Origin: Desulfobacteraceae bacterium UBA2245
GTDB taxonomy: Bacteria > Desulfobacterota > Desulfobacteria > Desulfobacterales > UBA2245
Length of the DNA stretch: 64,000 bases
Reading direction: 5' to 3'
NCBI GenBank assembly: GCA_002347265.1
Contig: DDYB01000005.1
Coordinates: 1-64,000, forward strand
The notes under the pieces are model-generated. The model ran no database searches. It was not told the DNA's origin and saw nothing but the letters and a program-made list of their open reading frames with translations. Within the stretch, counting starts at the first letter, position 1, and every line of letters begins with the position of its first letter. The position numbers and the translations under genes were made by a program. Shown in pieces: positions 43,038-52,320 of the stretch.

Positions 43038-44369
43038 ATGGCTACCGTGGTTCCATTCAGGGGAATTCTCTACAATCCCGAGAAGATTCAATCTCTGGCC
43101 GACGTCGTCACCCCGCCCTATGATGTGATCTCGCCTCAGGCCCAGTCGGCATATTACCTGCGGCATCCCAACAGCATGGTGCGGCTGATTCTGGGAAAAA
43201 GATTCGAAAACGACGCCTCGACGCAGAACCCCCATACCCGCGCCGCAGAATACTATCAGAGCTGGCTGGCATCGGATATTCTCAGGCGGGACGAAAGAAC
43301 GGCGCTTTACCTGACGGCCACGGATTTTACTGTTGAAGAGAAACCGGCCCTCCGTTTCGGCCTGATCGCCCGGGTGGGCCTGGCGGCGTTTGAGAAGAAG
43401 ATCGTCCTGCCCCACGAAAAAACCTTTTCCAGAATCAAATTCGAACGCCTCGAGCTGATGAAACACTGTCATGCCAATTTCAGCCCGGTTTTCGCCCTGT
43501 ATCCGGATGAAAACGGCATTCAGGCAAAACTGGCGGAATATGCCGGCAGTTTCTCTCCGGACATCGACTTCATGGACAACGAGAACCAGCGCCACCGCAT
43601 GTGGCGCATCACGGATCCGTCCATGCACCAGTGGATCGAAACCGCCATGCAGCCTGGAAGGCTGTTTATCGCCGACGGCCATCACCGCTATGAAACCGCG
43701 CTGAACTACCAGAACTGGGCCGCGCGGACCGATTCGACCTTTTCTGCCGATCATCCGGCCAATTTTGTGATGATGTACCTTTGCAGCATGCAGGATCCGG
43801 GATTGCGCATTCTGCCCACTCACCGCCTGCTTTCCGGAATGAATGAAACCCAGAGAAACGCCCTGATAGCCGGGGCCAAAAAATATTGCGACATCATCCC
43901 GATTGCGCTGGAAGGAAGCGACGCCGGAAAAGCCGAAAGACAACTGGCACAGGAAATGCGGATTCACGGCAGGGAACATGCCGTGGGAATATGCATCAAG
44001 GCATCGGATGTATTTTATGCGCTGTGCCTGAAACCGCGGGTCATCGAAACAATCTTTGAGCCGTCCGTGCCCGAGGCTCTCAGAAACCTGGACGTCATGA
44101 TCCTCAGCCGGCTTTTTTTTGAAAACATACTGGGCCTGACCCCGGCGGATTTCGACAATCCGGAACGCATTTCCTACACCAGCAGCCGGAGCGATGCGAT
44201 CCGGTGCGTGCTGGAGGGCCGATGCGATGCCGCCTTCCTGCTCAACCCCACCCGCATCGAGCAGGTTCAGCAGATCGCCATGGATGGCCTGACCATGCCG
44301 CGGAAATCAACCTATTTTTATCCCAAGGCGATATCGGGCCTGGTGATCCATCCTCTGAAGCGGATGTAA
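43038..44369 (+). CDS. DUF1015 family protein
   Basis: A 443-residue protein of the DUF1015 family, common in anaerobes and of unknown role. It begins VVPFRGILYNPEKI, with DVVTPPYDVIS, LPHEKTFS and FIADGHHRYETAL as conserved blocks; the HHRYETA block suggests a catalytic or ligand site. No signal peptide. AAGGAG precedes the ATG. It stands alone on the plus strand. Confidence 0.85.
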   Translation: MATVVPFRGILYNPEKIQSLADVVTPPYDVISPQAQSAYYLRHPNSMVRLILGKRFENDASTQNPHTRAAEYYQSWLASDILRRDERTALYLTATDFTVEEKPALRFGLIARVGLAAFEKKIVLPHEKTFSRIKFERLELMKHCHANFSPVFALYPDENGIQAKLAEYAGSFSPDIDFMDNENQRHRMWRITDPSMHQWIETAMQPGRLFIADGHHRYETALNYQNWAARTDSTFSADHPANFVMMYLCSMQDPGLRILPTHRLLSGMNETQRNALIAGAKKYCDIIPIALEGSDAGKAERQLAQEMRIHGREHAVGICIKASDVFYALCLKPRVIETIFEPSVPEALRNLDVMILSRLFFENILGLTPADFDNPERISYTSSRSDAIRCVLEGRCDAAFLLNPTRIEQVQQIAMDGLTMPRKSTYFYPKAISGLVIHPLKRM

Positions 44370-44371
44370 AT

Positions 44372-44420
44372 TCCGCAACGCCGCATGGCGGCCTCAGGCG
44401 CCGTTTTTCAAAAGCCTGTT
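44372..44420. repeat. Partial copy of the MITE-like element
   Basis: GGCGGCCTCAGGCGC followed by GTTTTTCAAAAGCCTGTTT matches one end of the MITE-like element at 11602-11749. Only this end is present. A more decayed piece (GGCATTGGCGCAATGCC, GGCGGCCTCGGGCG) lies at 44762-44805. Confidence 0.5.
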
Positions 44421-44427
44421 TGAATGA

Positions 44428-44740
44428 ACCACAAGGGCACGAAGAATAAAAAGAGCTTGAACCACGAAGGGCACGAAAGACACGAAGAAAAAAGGAATGA
44501 AGTCCTTATTTTTATTATTTTTTTGATTTTAACCACACAACCCGCGGGGAGCGGGTTTCACAACAAAGTTTGAAGCAGAACCGCCTGCGGATATGAAACC
44601 AATCACACAAAATTCAAAAAGCACAGAAAACACAAAAAAATGAAGGTCTTCATTCCGCTAAACCTTCGTGTCCTTCGTGAACTTCGTGGTAAAAATGCTT
44701 TTGCTCTTTAAAACATTCGTACTCTTCGTGTCCTTGCGGT
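44428..44740. repeat. Large inverted repeat of CACGAAG-type words
   Basis: The left arm (44428-44488) holds CCACGAAGGGCACGAAAGAC and similar; the right arm (44663-44740) holds the complement, CTTCGTGTCCTTCGTGAAC and CTTCGTGTCCTTGCGGT. The 170-base middle is AT-rich with a small hairpin AACCCGC/GCGGGTT near 44539-44559. Comparable CACGAAGG repeats are common intergenic elements in anaerobic bacterial genomes. No gene is seen in this 440-base gap. Confidence 0.6.
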
Positions 44741-44809
44741 AAAAAAATCATTAATCATATGTAGGCATTGGCGCAATGCCGCATGGCGGCCTCGGGCGGA
44801 GCTCTTCAT

Positions 44810-45535
44810 TCAGGGCGAGAACATGCGGGCCACCTCGTCCGTATAGCCCCCATCCTCCCGGTAGATCGTCAGAGGCGCCAGAACCCTGATGCCCGGCCGT
44901 GCGTTCTGAACGCCTTCCACCCACACTGTTCCGGCCTCCTCGTTTTTTCGGGAATGAATCATGCGCATCAGCTTGGGCTCAATCCCCTTCAGCCGCATCA
45001 GGCTCAAGACGTCGGTCAGCCTTTCGGCCGGATAAATCAGATCCAGTCTTCCGGCGGTCATCAGCGTCCGCCGGGCCGCATCCAGCACATCACCGAGATC
45101 GGCGCTGATCTCATGCCTGGCGACCGCCCGCTGATTGTCCGGGTTGACACGGCCCGACGCGGGCCTGTGATAGGGCGGATTGCACACGACCATATCCACG
45201 GGTCCGCCGGTCTTTTCCTGGGTCAGGGTTTTCATGTCCTGACAGAAAACCGTCATCCGGTCATCCAGATGATTTCCGGCTGAGTTCAGCGCGGCCAGTT
45301 CCGCCAGCTCGGCCTGGATTTCCACGCAGAACACGTGAATGTCCGGATGCCTGAAAGCCAGCAGCAGGGCGATGATGCCGCATCCGGCGCCCAGATCCAG
45401 AATGCGTTTTGCCCCGCGGGGGTCGGTCAGGTGCGCCAGAATCACCGAATCAATGGAAAACCGGTAGCCGGCCCGGTATTGCCTGACCTGAATCCGCCCC
45501 TGGAAGAAAGCGTCCTGCGTCAGCAAGGAACTCAT
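44810..45535 (-). CDS. trmN6: tRNA1(Val) (adenine-37 N6)-methyltransferase-like (TrmN6/YfiC)
   Basis: A 241-residue SAM-dependent methyltransferase. RILDLGAGCGIIALLLAFR binds SAM and VVCNPPYHRP is the NPPY motif of N6-adenine methyltransferases. The N-terminal YRFSIDSVILAHL is as in TrmN6. The first ATG with the domain start at 45535 lies one base past the dciA stop; an in-frame ATG at 45583 would overlap dciA by 47 bases. TrmN6 versus another small-RNA or protein N6-methylase cannot be settled by sequence. Confidence 0.83.
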   Translation of the reverse strand: MSSLLTQDAFFQGRIQVRQYRAGYRFSIDSVILAHLTDPRGAKRILDLGAGCGIIALLLAFRHPDIHVFCVEIQAELAELAALNSAGNHLDDRMTVFCQDMKTLTQEKTGGPVDMVVCNPPYHRPASGRVNPDNQRAVARHEISADLGDVLDAARRTLMTAGRLDLIYPAERLTDVLSLMRLKGIEPKLMRMIHSRKNEEAGTVWVEGVQNARPGIRVLAPLTIYREDGGYTDEVARMFSP

Positions 45536-45536
45536 T

Positions 45537-45842
45537 TTAAAAACCGCCGATCTTGAATTTGATATCCTCGATGCATGCTTCACCCAGGGCCTGGTTGAGG
45601 TTTGCGATCAGATCCTTCTTCAGAAACCGAAGCTGCTGAATCCAGACCGGACTGGAAACCTGCACCAGAAGCAGTCTCTGTTTGAAAGCCTGAGGCCGGG
45701 CGTTTTCCGCAATCGCCGGCCCGACCGTCTGATCCCAGATCTTCCAGACTCCGGCCAGTTGCATATCCGCGGGCCGGCAGGACCTGAGAACCGTTTTTAA
45801 TAATTGTCCGATATGGACAAACTCTTTTTGATCATCTCCCAT
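45537..45842 (-). CDS. DciA-like protein (DUF721)
   Basis: A 101-residue protein with the DUF721/DciA pattern IGQLLKTVLRS, VWKIWDQTVGPAIAENARP and LLLVQVSSPVWIQQLRFLK. DciA loads the replicative helicase in bacteria lacking DnaC/DnaI; whether this short form does so is inference. It is coupled to the methyltransferase gene downstream. Confidence 0.82.
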   Translation of the reverse strand: MGDDQKEFVHIGQLLKTVLRSCRPADMQLAGVWKIWDQTVGPAIAENARPQAFKQRLLLVQVSSPVWIQQLRFLKKDLIANLNQALGEACIEDIKFKIGGF

Positions 45843-45923
45843 GGTGGGTATTCCCGATGGCGCAAAGGTTGAAATATCCGAAACAGTATTTCATTTCTCC
45901 GAATCGATGAAAAGAAGAAAAAA

Positions 45924-45952
45924 CAAATGCCCGCAATTTGCGGGCTTTCGAG
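45924..45952 (-). terminator. Terminator-like hairpin upstream of dciA
   Basis: Minus-strand GCCCGCAA and TTGCGGGC form a short stem followed by ATTTGTTTTTTC. No gene lies immediately upstream on this strand, so it could be an attenuator in the dciA leader. The remainder of 45843-46028 shows no gene. Confidence 0.5.
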
Positions 45953-46028
45953 TCTCCGGCAAAAGTTTTGCCCGCTTTGCCAATGGTTTTTTTCCATGCA
46001 ACTGTCCTGAAATGCGGTCCCCTCTTCC

Positions 46029-46057
46029 TTGACGTTTTTGGCCGCATCCGGTATCAT
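46029..46057 (+). promoter_or_regulatory. Putative sigma-70 promoter of hflKC
   Basis: TTGACG (46029-46034) and TATCAT (46052-46057) with 17-base spacing, about 80 bases before hflK. Confidence 0.5.
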
Positions 46058-46137
46058 TACCTGTCAACTGCTGGTGAAAATATGTTTAAATGAATTATTC
46101 CAAATAGTTAGACAATATAACAGAAAGGGTGTCAAAT

Positions 46138-47166
46138 ATGTCCTGGGACTGGGATAAGCTCAAGGAGCAGCAACAGCAAAACAGCCCGCACAGCGGACCG
46201 CCCGGAATGGATCAGGTCCTGAAAGGCCTCAAAAATTTCAAGATTCCCGGCGGGCCGATATTGATCATCGTTGTGCTGCTTCTGCTTTTCGGATCTTCAA
46301 GCGTCTATACCATCGGGGTCGACGAGGTCGGCGTCATTCAACGTTTCGGAAAATATGTCCGGACGACGCAGCCGGGCCTTAATTTCAAGCTGCCGACCGG
46401 CATCGAAAAACTGACCAAGGTCAAGGTCCGCCGGGTCTACAAGGAAGAATTCGGCTCTACGTCCGGAACTTCGGATAAATTCCTGCCCGAGAGCGAAGCC
46501 GCCAACATAGCCCTGATGCTGACCGGGGATCTGAATGTCGCGCTCGTTCCCTGGATTGTCCAGTACCGGATACGGGATCCTTATAATTATCTTTTCAAGG
46601 TTGAGGATGTCGACCGGCTTCTGAAAGACATGTCCGAGGCATCCATGCGCCAGGTGGTAGGCGACCGGAGCATCAACGAGGTCATCAGCAAGCGGGAGGA
46701 AATCGCCGATAAAGCCCAGCTGCTGCTTCAGAACGAGCTGGACAGGGCGGAAACGGGAATCAACGTGGTCACCATTGAAATGAAACGAACCAACGTTCCC
46801 GTTCCGGTCCAGCCCTCCTTCAACGAGGTCAATCAGGCGGTTCAGGAAAAGGAAAAAGTGACCTACCAGGCCAAGGAAGACTACAACAAGGCGGTTCCGC
46901 AGGCAAAAGGCGAGGCTGAAAGAACGATCAAGGCCGCCGAAGGCTATGCCCTGGACAGAGTCAACCGCGCCAAGGGCGATGCCTCAAGGTTCGTGGCGGT
47001 TTACAACGAATACGCAAAAGCCAAGGACGTCACCAAACGGCGGCTTTATCTTGAAACGCTCAAGGAAATCTTCCCCAAACTGGAGCAGAAGTACATCATA
47101 GATGAAAATCAGAAGAATACGCTGCCCCTGCTCAACCTCGGGGGGAAAGGCGGTGAAATCCAATGA
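46138..47166 (+). CDS. hflK: HflK, FtsH protease modulator (SPFH family)
   Basis: A 342-residue protein. A Gln-rich cytoplasmic N-terminus (WDKLKEQQQQN) precedes a membrane helix at about 41-60 (PILIIVVLLLLFGSSSVY), the SPFH/band 7 domain (VGVIQRFGKYVRTTQPGLNF) and a coiled-coil C-terminus. With HflC it forms the cage around FtsH. ATG 46138 has AAAGGG 8 bases upstream and is preferred to a GTG at 46129. Confidence 0.93.
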   Translation: MSWDWDKLKEQQQQNSPHSGPPGMDQVLKGLKNFKIPGGPILIIVVLLLLFGSSSVYTIGVDEVGVIQRFGKYVRTTQPGLNFKLPTGIEKLTKVKVRRVYKEEFGSTSGTSDKFLPESEAANIALMLTGDLNVALVPWIVQYRIRDPYNYLFKVEDVDRLLKDMSEASMRQVVGDRSINEVISKREEIADKAQLLLQNELDRAETGINVVTIEMKRTNVPVPVQPSFNEVNQAVQEKEKVTYQAKEDYNKAVPQAKGEAERTIKAAEGYALDRVNRAKGDASRFVAVYNEYAKAKDVTKRRLYLETLKEIFPKLEQKYIIDENQKNTLPLLNLGGKGGEIQ

Positions 47167-48107
47167 ACGTCAAAAACTGGTTATCAGTGATGATTATTGC
47201 CGTCGTTGCGCTGGTCTATTCCACGGCCTACGTGGTCGATGAAACCGAGCAGGTGGTGGTTACTCAGTTTGGCAGGGTCGTGGGGTCGCCCAGGCAGGAG
47301 CCGGGACTTTATTTCAAATTGCCGGTGATTCAGCACACCAATTATTTCCCCAAAAATCTTCTGCTTTGGAACGGCGAGCCCGGCCAGATTCCCACCCTGG
47401 ATAAAACCTACCTCTGGGTGGACGTTTTCGCCCGATGGAAAATCGTCGATCCCGTCACATTCTTTCAGACCGTCACCAATACCCGCAGCGGGCTGAACCG
47501 CCTGGATGACATCATCGATCCCGCCGTGCGGAACTTCATCACCTCGTACCGGCTCATCGAGACCGTCCGGCTGAGCAACCGCGAGCTGGACACGCTTGAA
47601 ATCGGCATGGAAGACGCTCAGAAAGAACAGACGGGCGTTTACATGATCACGACCGGCCGGGAAAAAATCATCGAAGGCATTCTCAAGCAGGCCCAGCCGA
47701 AACTGGAAAAATTCGGCATCGAACTGGTCGATGTCAAAATCAAGCGCATCAATTACGTTCAGGAGGTCCGGGAATCCGTTTACGGCCGCATGATTGCCGA
47801 GCGCAAGCAGATTGCGGAAAAGTTCCGGTCCGAAGGTCAGGGCGAGGCGCGCAAGATTCTCGGAGAAAAGGAAAGAGATCTGCAGCAGATCACCTCGCAG
47901 GCCTATAAGGCCGCGCAGGAAATCAAGGGCAAGGCCGATGCGGAGGCTACTGAAATTTATGCAAAGGCCTATGGAATTGACCCTGAATTTTACAGTTTTA
48001 CCAAAACCCTGGACCTTTACCGGGAAACGCTGGATAAAAAAAGCACCCTGATCCTGTCCACGGATTCGGATTTCCTCAAATATCTGAAGGGCTACGCCAG
48101 GCCTTGA
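47163..48107 (+). CDS. hflC: HflC, FtsH protease modulator (SPFH family)
   Basis: A 314-residue SPFH protein with an N-terminal helix (VMIIAVVALVYSTAYVV), VVVTQFGRVVGSPRQEPGLY and a long C-terminal coiled coil (GEARKILGEKERDLQQI). It pairs with HflK. Its ATG overlaps the hflK stop as ATGA. A terminator follows within 8 bases. Confidence 0.93.
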   Translation: MNVKNWLSVMIIAVVALVYSTAYVVDETEQVVVTQFGRVVGSPRQEPGLYFKLPVIQHTNYFPKNLLLWNGEPGQIPTLDKTYLWVDVFARWKIVDPVTFFQTVTNTRSGLNRLDDIIDPAVRNFITSYRLIETVRLSNRELDTLEIGMEDAQKEQTGVYMITTGREKIIEGILKQAQPKLEKFGIELVDVKIKRINYVQEVRESVYGRMIAERKQIAEKFRSEGQGEARKILGEKERDLQQITSQAYKAAQEIKGKADAEATEIYAKAYGIDPEFYSFTKTLDLYRETLDKKSTLILSTDSDFLKYLKGYARP

Positions 48108-48114
48108 AAAGCGG

Positions 48115-48150
48115 AAAAGCATCCAACCCGGAAGGGCGTGGATGCTTTTT
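48115..48150 (+). terminator. Rho-independent terminator of hflKC
   Basis: AAAAGCATCCA pairs with TGGATGCTTTT and is followed by T residues; it starts 8 bases past hflC. Confidence 0.8.
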
Positions 48151-48171
48151 GCTTCCATATATGGGAAAGAG

Positions 48172-48196
48172 AAAAAGGGCGGCGATCCGCCCTTTA
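48172..48196 (-). terminator. Rho-independent terminator of the bS22-like gene
   Basis: Minus-strand AAAGGGCGG, a four-base loop and CCGCCCTTT followed by TTTCTC. It lies 43 bases past the stop of the 32-residue ORF. Confidence 0.75.
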
Positions 48197-48238
48197 TCCT
48201 CTGATGGCTGGTTCATATGGAAAAGAGAAAACCGGCGC

Positions 48239-48337
48239 TTATTTGCCTTTTCTTCTCTGATGTCTGGTACGGGCCAGGAGCTTTCTGTGCTTGTGCTTGC
48301 TCATCTTTTTTCTTCGTTTCTTAATGACGCTGCCCAA
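48239..48337 (-). CDS. 32-residue basic ribosomal peptide, bS22/AURKAIP1-COX24 domain type
   Basis: A 32-codon frame starts at TTG 48337 and reads MGSVIKKRRKKMSKHKHRKL and then LLARTRHQRRKGK with a TAA at 48241-48239. This pattern (GSVIKKRRKKM-KHKHRKLL-TRHQRR) is that of the AURKAIP1/COX24 domain peptides; the mycobacterial member was found in the 30S subunit as bS22. GGAGGTGATCC at 48349-48339 is an 11-base match to the 16S 3' end, just before the TTG, which decides this start over an in-frame ATG five codons upstream that overlaps the ribosome site. It has its own terminator. A ribosomal role is by homology. Confidence 0.88.
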   Translation of the reverse strand: MGSVIKKRRKKMSKHKHRKLLARTRHQRRKGK

Positions 48338-48607
48338 CGGATCACCTCCCATTCAATAGTTTCAGTCTGATACAGGGCCTCTTCTACCATCTTTTAAGAT
48401 GCTTTGTCCATATTTTTTTCTTTTGACGGCGCGTGAATTTCGGGCGCACGCCGGCGCCGGGTTCAGCCGGGCAGGCGCCGGATGCCGTCTTGATCCAAAA
48501 CGGTTGAAGGCGCGGATATCTTATGTTAATTTACCCCAGTCAGAAAATCGGATCCGTCCGGATGCAGTGGATCGGATCATCAACCAGGACGCCATCAAAA
48601 TAAATTC

Positions 48608-49144
48608 ATGCAGTTGAAAACCTTCAGCATCGAGGAGATTCAGATCGTCAACAACGCCGTTGTCATGGCGGAGGAACTCGTCAACAACGCCTACAAGATG
48701 ACGACCAGCCAGTGGGTTCGACTCCGATACGACATCAAGACCCTCTGCGATCTTGCCCCTGAAGAAATCGTTCAGGGCCCTTTCGCCCAGGTCATCCGGT
48801 ACGAGGGGCAGCGCCCGGACGCTTCTCTGGGCTCATCGGCCTATGATTTCTACAAGATATGCCTGCAGGACCATGCCATTCTGGCGGCCATGCAGCAGGC
48901 CCCGAACCTGGCGCTGTTTCCGTTTATGCTGTACATCATCACCCACGAACTGATTCATCTTGTCCGATTCAACCGGTTTCTGCAGAATTTCAACGCCTCC
49001 TCCGAGGAAAAAATGGCCGAGGAAGCCCGGGTGCACCGGAAAACCTATGAAATCCTTCGAGACATACGCCTGGAAGGGCTTTTTGAAGTCTTTGGTTTTT
49101 ACCGGCACTGGCATCAGCCTCTCGACGGGATGACCAGTTCATGA
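48608..49144 (+). CDS. HExxH-motif protein, putative zinc metalloprotease fold, function unknown
   Basis: A 178-residue cytoplasmic protein. It starts MQLKTFSIEEIQIVNNAVVM and contains YIITHELIHLVRF, an HExxH motif inside a hydrophobic helix, followed about 30 residues later by EEARVHRKTYEILRD whose Glu or His could be the third zinc ligand. I do not recognise the family further. There is no signal peptide. It is followed 102 bases later by fmdB. The 108 bases before it show no clear promoter. Protease activity is inference. Confidence 0.65.
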   Translation: MQLKTFSIEEIQIVNNAVVMAEELVNNAYKMTTSQWVRLRYDIKTLCDLAPEEIVQGPFAQVIRYEGQRPDASLGSSAYDFYKICLQDHAILAAMQQAPNLALFPFMLYIITHELIHLVRFNRFLQNFNASSEEKMAEEARVHRKTYEILRDIRLEGLFEVFGFYRHWHQPLDGMTSS

Positions 49145-49246
49145 TTTTTGTATGCCGATCCTTGACAACCCGGGTATGCTCACTATCTTTTAGCAGGCTT
49201 TTTAAGCGTCAACACGAATTTTATTCAAACCAGGAGGATACAGCAG

Positions 49247-49525
49247 ATGCCGATTTATGAATACCGTTGCGCAAAATGCGGAGCCGTGAGAGAGGCTTTG
49301 CAGAAAATCTCCGACTCCCCGCTTAAAACCTGCCAGGCATGTTCCGGGCCCCTTCAGAAGCTGGTCTCACACAGCAGCTTCCATTTAAAGGGCTCCGGAT
49401 GGTACATCACGGACTACGCGAAGAGCGGATCCCCGAATCCGTCGTCTCAATCCGCCTCCGCGGATGCGGACCCATCCGAAAAAACTCCGAAACAAACCGA
49501 TCCCCCGCCGGACAAGGCGTGCTGA
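49247..49525 (+). CDS. FmdB-family zinc ribbon protein
   Basis: A 92-residue protein. The N-terminal MPIYEYRCAKCG with a second CQAC pair forms the FmdB/CxxC zinc ribbon; KGSGWYITDY is the usual end of the domain. The last 30 residues are low-complexity (Ser/Pro/Asp). FmdB proteins are putative regulators, first described near formamidase genes. AGGAGG lies upstream of the ATG. Confidence 0.88.
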   Translation: MPIYEYRCAKCGAVREALQKISDSPLKTCQACSGPLQKLVSHSSFHLKGSGWYITDYAKSGSPNPSSQSASADADPSEKTPKQTDPPPDKAC

Positions 49526-49659
49526 GCGCCTCGGCCCTTATTTATTTGAAAAGCCGGGCTTCAAGATAAAGGGAACCCTTTTAAAAAAATTCGGCCGAGG
49601 AAGCTTTACAAAACAAAATATATGATTATTTTTGTTCCTTAATCCGGTTTCCGCTAAAG

Positions 49660-49682
49660 CAAAGGGCGGTCGCCCTTTTCAA
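49660..49682 (+). terminator. Terminator-like hairpin before groES
   Basis: AAAGGGCG and CGCCCTTTT pair around two bases and are followed by C and A residues. It may end the fmdB transcript or lie in the groES leader. No CIRCE element was found in 49526-49732. Confidence 0.45.
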
Positions 49683-49732
49683 GAGATTAAAAACACCTTA
49701 AATTTTTATTGTAAAAAAGGAGCGTAAGAATC

Positions 49733-50020
49733 ATGAAACTCAGACCATTGAACGATCGAATCCTGGTAAAACGCGTTGAGGAAGAGACCAAAACCAAGGG
49801 CGGAATCATTATTCCCGACACGGCCAAGGAAAAACCGGCCGAGGGGAAAATCATCTCCGTCGGCAAAGGCAAGCTGGCCGATGACGGAAAGAGAATCGCG
49901 CTCGAGCTCAAGGCGGGAGACCGGATTCTTTTTGGAAAGTACTCCGGAACCGAGGTTAAAATGGACGGCGAAGAATACCTGATTATGCGCGAAGACGACG
50001 TCCTTGGCGTAATCGAATAA
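49733..50020 (+). CDS. groS: Co-chaperonin GroES
   Basis: A 95-residue protein: MKLRPLNDRILVKRVEEETK, the mobile loop TKGGIIIPDTAKEKPAEG, and EYLIMREDDVLGVIE. It caps GroEL. AAGGAG is 8 bases upstream. It is followed 26 bases later by groEL. No CIRCE (HrcA) site is seen, so heat-shock control is presumably by another route. Confidence 0.97.
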   Translation: MKLRPLNDRILVKRVEEETKTKGGIIIPDTAKEKPAEGKIISVGKGKLADDGKRIALELKAGDRILFGKYSGTEVKMDGEEYLIMREDDVLGVIE

Positions 50021-50046
50021 ATCAACGAGAAGGAGGATAGTATATT

Positions 50047-51696
<1,650 letters not shown>

Positions 51697-51736
51697 CCCG
51701 CTTTCGCTCGACTGTTCATCTCAGATAAAGTCATCA

Positions 51737-51770
51737 GCCCTCATGCCTTCGGCGTGAGGGCTTTTTTTTT
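51737..51770 (+). terminator. Rho-independent terminator of groESL
   Basis: GCCCTCATGCC, a three-base loop and GGCGTGAGGGC followed by nine T residues. Confidence 0.92.
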
Positions 51771-52005
51771 GACGGCCCGGCCACTCGGGAAAATTCAAAT
51801 CCGGACCCGCCTCGTTGTTTAGAAAACCGGGACCCGGTACAACGGCTTCGCAAAAAATCCCGGAAAATATTCTCCCCACAACATGTGGTTTTTAAATGCC
51901 GATATCTACCACCACATATTGAGATAGTAATTTTTTTCGACTCTTTACGAACCCGTCCGATACGGCGGCTGAATTTTCAGTTTTCTGACAAATCCTTTTT
52001 TCTGA
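51771..52005. other. Intergenic stretch after groEL
   Basis: No gene or RNA recognised. The right part adjoins the second MITE-like element. Confidence 0.4.
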
Positions 52006-52150
52006 ACAGGCTGTAGAAAAACAAGAATCAGGTCGTCGGGCAAGGCGCGCGGCGATGCGACAAGCGCAGCATATCAAGCCATATGTGAGCATTGGCGGGA
52101 CCCGTGCAACGCTGGATGGCGTCCTCAGGCGCAGTTTTTCAACAGCCTGT
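52006..52150. mobile_element. MITE-like element, copy 2
   Basis: About 145 bp with ends ACAGGCTGTAGAAAAAC (52006-52022) and the complement of ACAGGCTGTTGAAAAAC (52134-52150). In reverse complement it aligns along its whole length with 11602-11749, differing at a minority of positions and a few small indels. It has no ORF of its own, and its short internal frames are spurious. Confidence 0.7.
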
Positions 52151-52189
52151 CAACCTGTTTGCCCAGCCTGAACCCATTTGAGGAAAAAC

Positions 52190-52218
52190 TTGACATAACC
52201 GTTGAAGCAGGCTACAGG
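52190..52218 (+). promoter_or_regulatory. Putative sigma-70 promoter of the LysM gene
   Basis: TTGACA (52190-52195), 17 bases, TACAGG (52213-52218), about 100 bases upstream of the ATG. The -10 is weak. Confidence 0.35.
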
Positions 52219-52320
52219 AAAAATGATATCTTTCAATATGTTTAACCATTCTTAAGACAGTCCGGTTTCGATGTTTTACTGTTTTACCCATAAAAATAGT
52301 TCAAAGAATCGAGGGGACAC

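Noticed and set aside
45797..46057. 86-codon minus-strand frame overlapping dciA start
   Set aside because: Overlaps dciA in another frame, includes the hairpin region and a low-complexity Phe run.
47184..48158. 324-codon minus-strand frame opposite hflC
   Set aside because: Antisense shadow; hflC has all family motifs and a coupled start.
49526..49732. CIRCE/HrcA operator before groES
   Set aside because: No TTAGCACTC-N9-GAGTGCTAA-type inverted repeat was found.
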